Source: Shimia thalassica
GTDB lineage: Bacteria; Pseudomonadota; Alphaproteobacteria; Rhodobacterales; Rhodobacteraceae
Reading direction: 5' to 3'
Assembly (NCBI RefSeq): GCF_001458215.1
Contig: NZ_CYTW01000001.1
Span: 434,001 to 498,000 of the forward strand
DNA length: 64,000 nucleotides
Each line of letters starts with the position of its first letter. Position 1 is the stretch's first letter. Positions 60,303-64,000 of this stretch are shown here, piece after piece. The position numbers and the translations under genes are program-made. The notes below the pieces were generated by a model. That model saw nothing but the letters and a program-made list of their open reading frames with translations, searched no databases and was not told where the DNA came from.

Positions 60303-61372
60303 CAGAAGAACCTTTTGGGATCGAGTGCCGATTGTGTGACGGCGTCAATCCGGGACGGCGCACCAGAGACGATGTCGGCAATCAATTGTGAAGCGGCGGG
60401 GGCTGTTTGAAAGCCGTATCCCCCTTGGGCTGCGATCCATAAAAAGCCGGAATCCTGAGCGGCGGGGCCCAGTGCCAGATTACGGTCGGGGGCAAAGGTA
60501 CGCAGTCCTGCCCAGCTTGTTTCGAGGCGTGTGACGGTCTCGGTCACGTGGTCCTGATAGTGCGCAATCCCTTCGGCAAGTACGAGATCATCCGCCCATG
60601 CATCATGTGGCGATTGCGGGTCTTCTTCCGAGGGGGAGATCAGCAATTTTCCTGCGTCCGGTTTTGCATACCAGTCTTCGCGCGGGCCCATCAACATGGG
60701 CCAGTCAGTGATATCATGGCCACCTGGGGCGGGAATGCGCGCCATTGAGCGGCGCAACGGGGTGACACCGAGAGGCGCGATCCCCGCAAGTTCCGCGATG
60801 ATGTCGGCCCATGGGCCGGCCGCGTCAAAGAGCAGTTTTGCTTCGAATATGGTCTGGCTGGCGGTGACAGACCATCCCGTTTCCGTGCGCTTTATGGCCG
60901 TGACGCGATGATCTGTCAGGATGTCGGCGCCATTGCGTTTCGCCGTGCGGGCGAAGTCCTGCAAAAGCCGGTCTGCATCAAGGTCAAGCGCATCGTCATG
61001 AAAGGCAGCCATGCGCACCGTTGCGGGATTCAGGATCGGAATTTTCTGGAAGGCTTCCTCCAGAGGCAAAGGGGGCATGACGAGATCTTTGCAGGCGGCA
61101 TCAAAGTCGGTTTCGTCGCCGTCTTTGCCAACAAGCATCAGCCCGCGTTTGCGCAGATAGCCACCGGTTTTGAAATAGGCGGCACTTGCGCGGGACAATG
61201 CACAGGTCGATGGCGATCCGTAGTTTTCTTCAAACATCGCTGCGGAGCGGCCAGAGGCGTGATATCCAAGGCCTGTTTCTGCCTCTAAAACACAAACGGT
61301 CCCTAGTGAGGACAGGCGTGCAGCTGCAGAGATTCCGCCGATTCCCCCACCAATGATCAGAAAGTCGATCAT
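60302..61372 (-). CDS. FAD-dependent D-amino acid dehydrogenase (DauA-like)
   Basis: A 356-residue DAO-family flavoprotein with FLIIGGGIGGISAAARLSSL at the N-terminus. YHASGRSAAMFEENYGSPST resembles the active-site loop of D-arginine dehydrogenase. AAQGGYGFQTAPAASQLIAD is near the C-terminus. The electron acceptor is probably a quinone, not oxygen. Middle gene of an overlapping AKR-DAO-DUF938 operon. Confidence 0.85.
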   Translation of the reverse strand: MIDFLIIGGGIGGISAAARLSSLGTVCVLEAETGLGYHASGRSAAMFEENYGSPSTCALSRASAAYFKTGGYLRKRGLMLVGKDGDETDFDAACKDLVMPPLPLEEAFQKIPILNPATVRMAAFHDDALDLDADRLLQDFARTAKRNGADILTDHRVTAIKRTETGWSVTASQTIFEAKLLFDAAGPWADIIAELAGIAPLGVTPLRRSMARIPAPGGHDITDWPMLMGPREDWYAKPDAGKLLISPSEEDPQSPHDAWADDLVLAEGIAHYQDHVTETVTRLETSWAGLRTFAPDRNLALGPAAQDSGFLWIAAQGGYGFQTAPAASQLIADIVSGAPSRIDAVTQSALDPKRFF

Positions 61373-62307
61373 GCCTCTTCCAATCTGTCTGTTGCAGGGG
61401 CTGGTGTGGGCGACAAGGCAGTGAGTCTTTCGTAAAGAGCAGCATCCATATCGAACCCGATCGCGTCCAGTGACGGGGCAAGTTGATTTATATTGCGCGC
61501 CGAAAGAATGGGCATGGGCGCAGAAGAATGTCGTGCCGCCCAGGCCACTGCGAGCGTGGCCGGATGAACATCCAGTTCGGCGGCGACAGCGACGAGTTCT
61601 GATGCCGTCTGTTGCATCCAGTCCTTGGCATAACGCGCGGCATACCGGCTATCGGTCGACAGGCGGCCCTGTGGGGCGCCGGATTGGTATTTGCCAGTCA
61701 GAAGGCCGCCCCCGAGAGGTGAATAAGGCGCGACGCTGAGGCTTTGGTCGATAGCCATGGGAAGGATTTCTACTTCCACCTGCCGTTTCACAAGGTTGTA
61801 CATGGGTTGCAGGATCGCAGGAGATACCCTGAAAGATGCCGAGACAGAGATTGCCTTCATGACCTGCCACGCTGCGAAGTTGGACAGACCGATATAGGAG
61901 ATCAGCCCGTCGTCCTGAAACCGTGCGAATGTTTCGAGCGTTTCCGCAAGTTCGGTGTCAGGGTCAAAACGGTGCAGATAGAGGATATCGACGTGATCCA
62001 TATTCAGCCGTTTTCGGGACAGGTCGAATTGGCTGCGCAGATTTTGCGCTCCGGCACCTTGGGTGTATCCAACCTTGGTTGCAATCACGAGACGCGCCCG
62101 ATGGGGGGCGGCGAGACGTCCCAAAATGGTTTCTGACGCGCCATCCGTATAGACGTGGGCGGTATCAAAATGCGTGATCCCAGAAGCCAGACAGGCCTCG
62201 AACATCTCTTGCGAGGCTGTTTCGTCTGCTTTGCCGCCGAATTGCATCGTGCCAAAGGCAAAGCGGCCTATCGGGGTTCCATCGGAGCTTGAAAGAGTCT
62301 GTTTCAT
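61369..62307 (-). CDS. Aldo/keto reductase
   Basis: A 312-residue AKR barrel. It contains GITHFDTAHVYTDGASETIL (Asp and Tyr of the catalytic tetrad), ATKVGYTQG (Lys), DHVDILYLHRFDPDT (His) and SVAPYSPLGGGLLTGKY. Reduces carbonyl compounds with NAD(P)H. Overlaps the DAO gene by 4 nt. Confidence 0.9.
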   Translation of the reverse strand: MKQTLSSSDGTPIGRFAFGTMQFGGKADETASQEMFEACLASGITHFDTAHVYTDGASETILGRLAAPHRARLVIATKVGYTQGAGAQNLRSQFDLSRKRLNMDHVDILYLHRFDPDTELAETLETFARFQDDGLISYIGLSNFAAWQVMKAISVSASFRVSPAILQPMYNLVKRQVEVEILPMAIDQSLSVAPYSPLGGGLLTGKYQSGAPQGRLSTDSRYAARYAKDWMQQTASELVAVAAELDVHPATLAVAWAARHSSAPMPILSARNINQLAPSLDAIGFDMDAALYERLTALSPTPAPATDRLEEA

Positions 62308-62368
62308 GGTGTGACGTTGCCACGACTTGAAACAAGGGAAAAGGAAATTGTGCGCCCCAAATGCAAAA

Positions 62369-62400
62369 CGGGGGCATCAATCCTGACGCCCCGATTTTTC
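62369..62400 (+). terminator. Hairpin with T run between AKR and VOC genes
   Basis: CGGGGGC / GCCCCG around 12 nt, followed by ATTTTTC on the plus strand. The genes on both sides are on the minus strand, so its role is unclear; as read on minus it would precede the AKR gene. Confidence 0.4.
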
Positions 62401-62460
62401 GTTGCTATGACTATGTTTAGGCGCTGGGTTTGGGCCATTCCTGCCCACCGGCGCGATGCA

Positions 62461-63042
62461 TCAATAGGGATGACGTGGGCCGCGATCCTCGGACAGTGAC
62501 TCTTGCGTCTCAAGAAACAGCTGCTCAATCGCATCGGCCAGATGTTTTTCCTGAATGTTATAATCGCCGCTTTCCAAACGGTGGCGGTGGGCGCGTATCA
62601 TCACATCGGCATGGGTGCAGCCCGTAGGTGGCTCGAACTTGTAATAGGCAAGTTCAATCAACAGCCCCATCGGGTCTTTGAAATAAAGCGAATTCATGAA
62701 GCCGCGATCCCGTACGCCAGAATGCCGTATGCCACGCGCGTCGAGCCTTTCTTCGGCAAGATGGAAGCTCGCCAAAGAAACGTTGAACGCCAGATGATGC
62801 ACGCATCCGGGCTCGGTTGGCGTGCGACGGGGATCTGCGGTGCGGTTTTCGTCGGTAAACACAGTGATCAAACGCCCGTCACCGGGATCGAAATACAGGT
62901 GCCCTTCGTTCGGGTTATCCAGATTTGGCTGGTCAAAAACGAACGGCATGCCCAGCACGCCTTCCCAGAAATCAATAGATGTCTGTCGGTCGGCACCGGT
63001 CAGCGTGATGTGATGAACGCCCTGCACTTGAATCTTACGCAT
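62461..63042 (-). CDS. VOC-family (glyoxalase/dioxygenase-like) protein
   Basis: A 193-residue protein with two beta-alpha-beta-beta-beta modules. The metal-site residues are His in VQGVHHITLTGADRQTSIDF and CVHHLAFNVS, and Glu in YFKDPMGLLIELAYYKFE. This is the layout of ring-cleavage dioxygenases and glyoxalases. Substrate unknown. ATG 63042. Confidence 0.85.
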   Translation of the reverse strand: MRKIQVQGVHHITLTGADRQTSIDFWEGVLGMPFVFDQPNLDNPNEGHLYFDPGDGRLITVFTDENRTADPRRTPTEPGCVHHLAFNVSLASFHLAEERLDARGIRHSGVRDRGFMNSLYFKDPMGLLIELAYYKFEPPTGCTHADVMIRAHRHRLESGDYNIQEKHLADAIEQLFLETQESLSEDRGPRHPY

Positions 63043-63101
63043 GTTTTATCTCCCCAACGGGGCTGAAGATAGCATGTTCACGGAAAGTGGCAAAGCAACG
63101 G

Positions 63102-63713
63102 TTAGGTGTCGGTGGGCGGGTTTCTGTCCTGTTGAACCTTGCTGATTTCGGCACCGACACCGCGACCAAAGAAGCTAAGCATCTCGAGAACCTTATGCGG
63201 CGCCAGTTTGATCTGTTGAACATCGTCCGGCCGAAAGGCCGCTGCAATACCGGTTTGCGGGTTTGGAACATCCGGCAGAAAGACCATGATGTTGTGTTCA
63301 TCAATGCGTTCGACTTCAAACCCGATGCGGGCCATGTCCCCCTGGCGCACGATCACGACCTTGAGATCGCCCATGGAGGTGTCCTGCTGGATGGTGCCGC
63401 TCAGGATCCCTTTGATGATGGCGTACCCCGGCACGCGGTCACGCAGGAAAGAATCCAGCGCCTCGATCCGCGTTCTGATCGAGCCGACATAGGCCAGCAA
63501 CCCGATAAGAAAAATGAACAACACTAACGCCAGCAGCGTCAGAACATTGAGCAATATCACCCCTAGCAAGGTTTCAATGTCCAATGCCTCGATGATGGGT
63601 GACATGACCTGTCGAAGCGTTCCGAAAATCTTGACCAAAGCGAACAGAAAGAAAAAAACGGGAATCATCAAAAGAATGCCGGTTACGAGCGTCTTGACGA
63701 TAAAGGATTTCAT
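63102..63713 (-). CDS. DUF502 membrane protein
   Basis: A 203-residue protein with two membrane helices (LVTGILLMIPVFFFLFALVK and LLNVLTLLALVLFIFLIGLL). A conserved cytoplasmic part has PGYAIIKGILSGTIQQ and MVFLPDVPNPQTG. It fits the DUF502 family of unknown function. ATG 63713 has AGGAG 5 nt upstream; the longer frame from 63911 is rejected. Confidence 0.87.
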   Translation of the reverse strand: MKSFIVKTLVTGILLMIPVFFFLFALVKIFGTLRQVMSPIIEALDIETLLGVILLNVLTLLALVLFIFLIGLLAYVGSIRTRIEALDSFLRDRVPGYAIIKGILSGTIQQDTSMGDLKVVIVRQGDMARIGFEVERIDEHNIMVFLPDVPNPQTGIAAAFRPDDVQQIKLAPHKVLEMLSFFGRGVGAEISKVQQDRNPPTDT

Positions 63714-63823
63714 GGGCTCTCCTGCGATGTGGGTGCGATGCTTAAATGTCAGAGCCCGCAGTACCACCCTAGCCCGTGTCATCTCGTGACGTAAACCTTG
63801 ATGACGGTTTCCTTGCCCCACAA

Positions 63824-63852
63824 GAAAAAGACCCGCCGGAAGGGGCGGGCCT
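63824..63852 (-). terminator. Rho-independent terminator after the BMP-family gene
   Basis: On the minus strand, GCCCGCC-CCTTCC-GGCGGGT is followed by CTTTTTC, 27 nt after the BMP-type stop codon. Confidence 0.85.
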
Positions 63853-63876
63853 TTCGTTCGTTCATTGAAACTTGGA

Positions 63877-64000
63877 TCAGTTAGGGATTTCTGCGTCGAG
63901 ACCTTCGACATAGAAGTTCATACCGGCCAGACCGTCGTCACCAAAGTCCGCGGCAGTTTCACCCGCAGCCAACCATGCCGAGCCGTCCTGCTTGTTAATT
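63877..64000 (-). CDS. BMP-family ABC transporter substrate-binding protein (C-terminal end, 5' partial)
   Basis: Only the last 40 residues lie in the window. They read INKQDGSAWLAAGETAADFG, then a segment with GMNFYVEGL and EIPN before the stop, which closely resembles the C-terminus of BMP-family (basic membrane lipoprotein) periplasmic receptors. These bind nucleosides or purines. The rest of the gene is outside the window on the minus strand. Confidence 0.75.
   Translation of the reverse strand, partial: INKQDGSAWLAAGETAADFGDDGLAGMNFYVEGLDAEIPN

Noticed and set aside
1-64000. CRISPR arrays, tRNA genes, insertion sequences, prophage or toxin-antitoxin modules
   Set aside because: None visible: no regularly spaced repeats, no cloverleaf-like sequence, no transposase or integrase motifs in any frame.

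Overview
The window looks like chromosomal DNA of a marine Rhodobacterales (Roseobacter-group) alphaproteobacterium. Supporting this are a moderately high GC content, an alphaproteobacterial SOS box (GAAC-N7-GAAC) before imuB-dnaE2, an FnrL-type box before cydA, a full C-P lyase operon, a TRAP transporter, a GcvT-type dimethylglycine/sarcosine dehydrogenase, and three copies of an intergenic repeat that I recall from Rhodobacteraceae. I see no tRNA, rRNA, CRISPR array, insertion sequence, phage or plasmid gene. This reads as ordinary core and metabolic chromosome.

Layout. (1) 1-2016: 3' part of a secreted RTX calcium-binding protein with a nidogen-like domain. (2) 2120-8560: cydDC-cydABX, the cytochrome bd quinol oxidase, its thiol exporter and a 37-residue CydX. 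(3) 8681-9835: a porin. (4) 9884-14806: SOS mutagenesis cassette imuB-dnaE2 without imuA. (5) 14809-30145: phosphonate region. phnCDE1E2 uptake and a hexapeptide acyltransferase are followed by a minus-strand arm (phnF, a second phnM-like gene, a DUF1801 gene), then phnGHIJKLN on plus, DUF1045 on minus and phnM on plus. Between phnF and phnG lie a Pho-box-like site, a promoter-like element and an inverted repeat. (6) 30160-32931: three-subunit FAD/[2Fe-2S] dehydrogenase of the HcnABC/opine oxidase/D-hydroxyproline dehydrogenase type. (7) 33214-35064: ilvD. (8) 35131-39705: bioMNY biotin transporter with an acyl-CoA ligase and a thiolase-like protein. (9) 39836-42976: TRAP transporter dctPQM. 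(10) 43214-47152: small and low-complexity proteins plus rpe. (11) 47260-51651: D-2-hydroxyacid dehydrogenase, gamma-glutamyltransferase and a GlcD-type FAD oxidase. (12) 51715-54659: panC-panB-sigZ-GST operon. (13) 54864-57895: a small membrane protein and the GcvT-family dehydrogenase. (14) 57972-64000: DUF937, an EF-hand protein behind a large inverted repeat, an AhpD-like protein, the AKR-DAO-DUF938 operon, a VOC protein, a DUF502 protein and the end of a BMP-family binding protein gene.

How they work together. The phn genes form a complete uptake and C-P lyase route from alkylphosphonate to ribose bisphosphate/PRPP, except that no phnP is present. The DUF1045 protein carries two HxT motifs of the 2H phosphoesterase type and could fill that gap. 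cydDCABX gives low-oxygen respiration. imuB-dnaE2 gives SOS-induced translesion synthesis. bioMNY, panBC and ilvD concern biotin, pantothenate and branched-chain amino acids.

The most unusual items are: a 37-residue membrane ORF antisense between phnI and phnJ; the DUF1045 hypothesis; a 14-bp inverted repeat that buries the ribosome binding site of the EF-hand gene; a thiolase lacking its second catalytic cysteine inside the biotin-transport operon; and a SigZ-type sigma factor and a glutathione transferase, adjacent and both with cysteine-rich tails.
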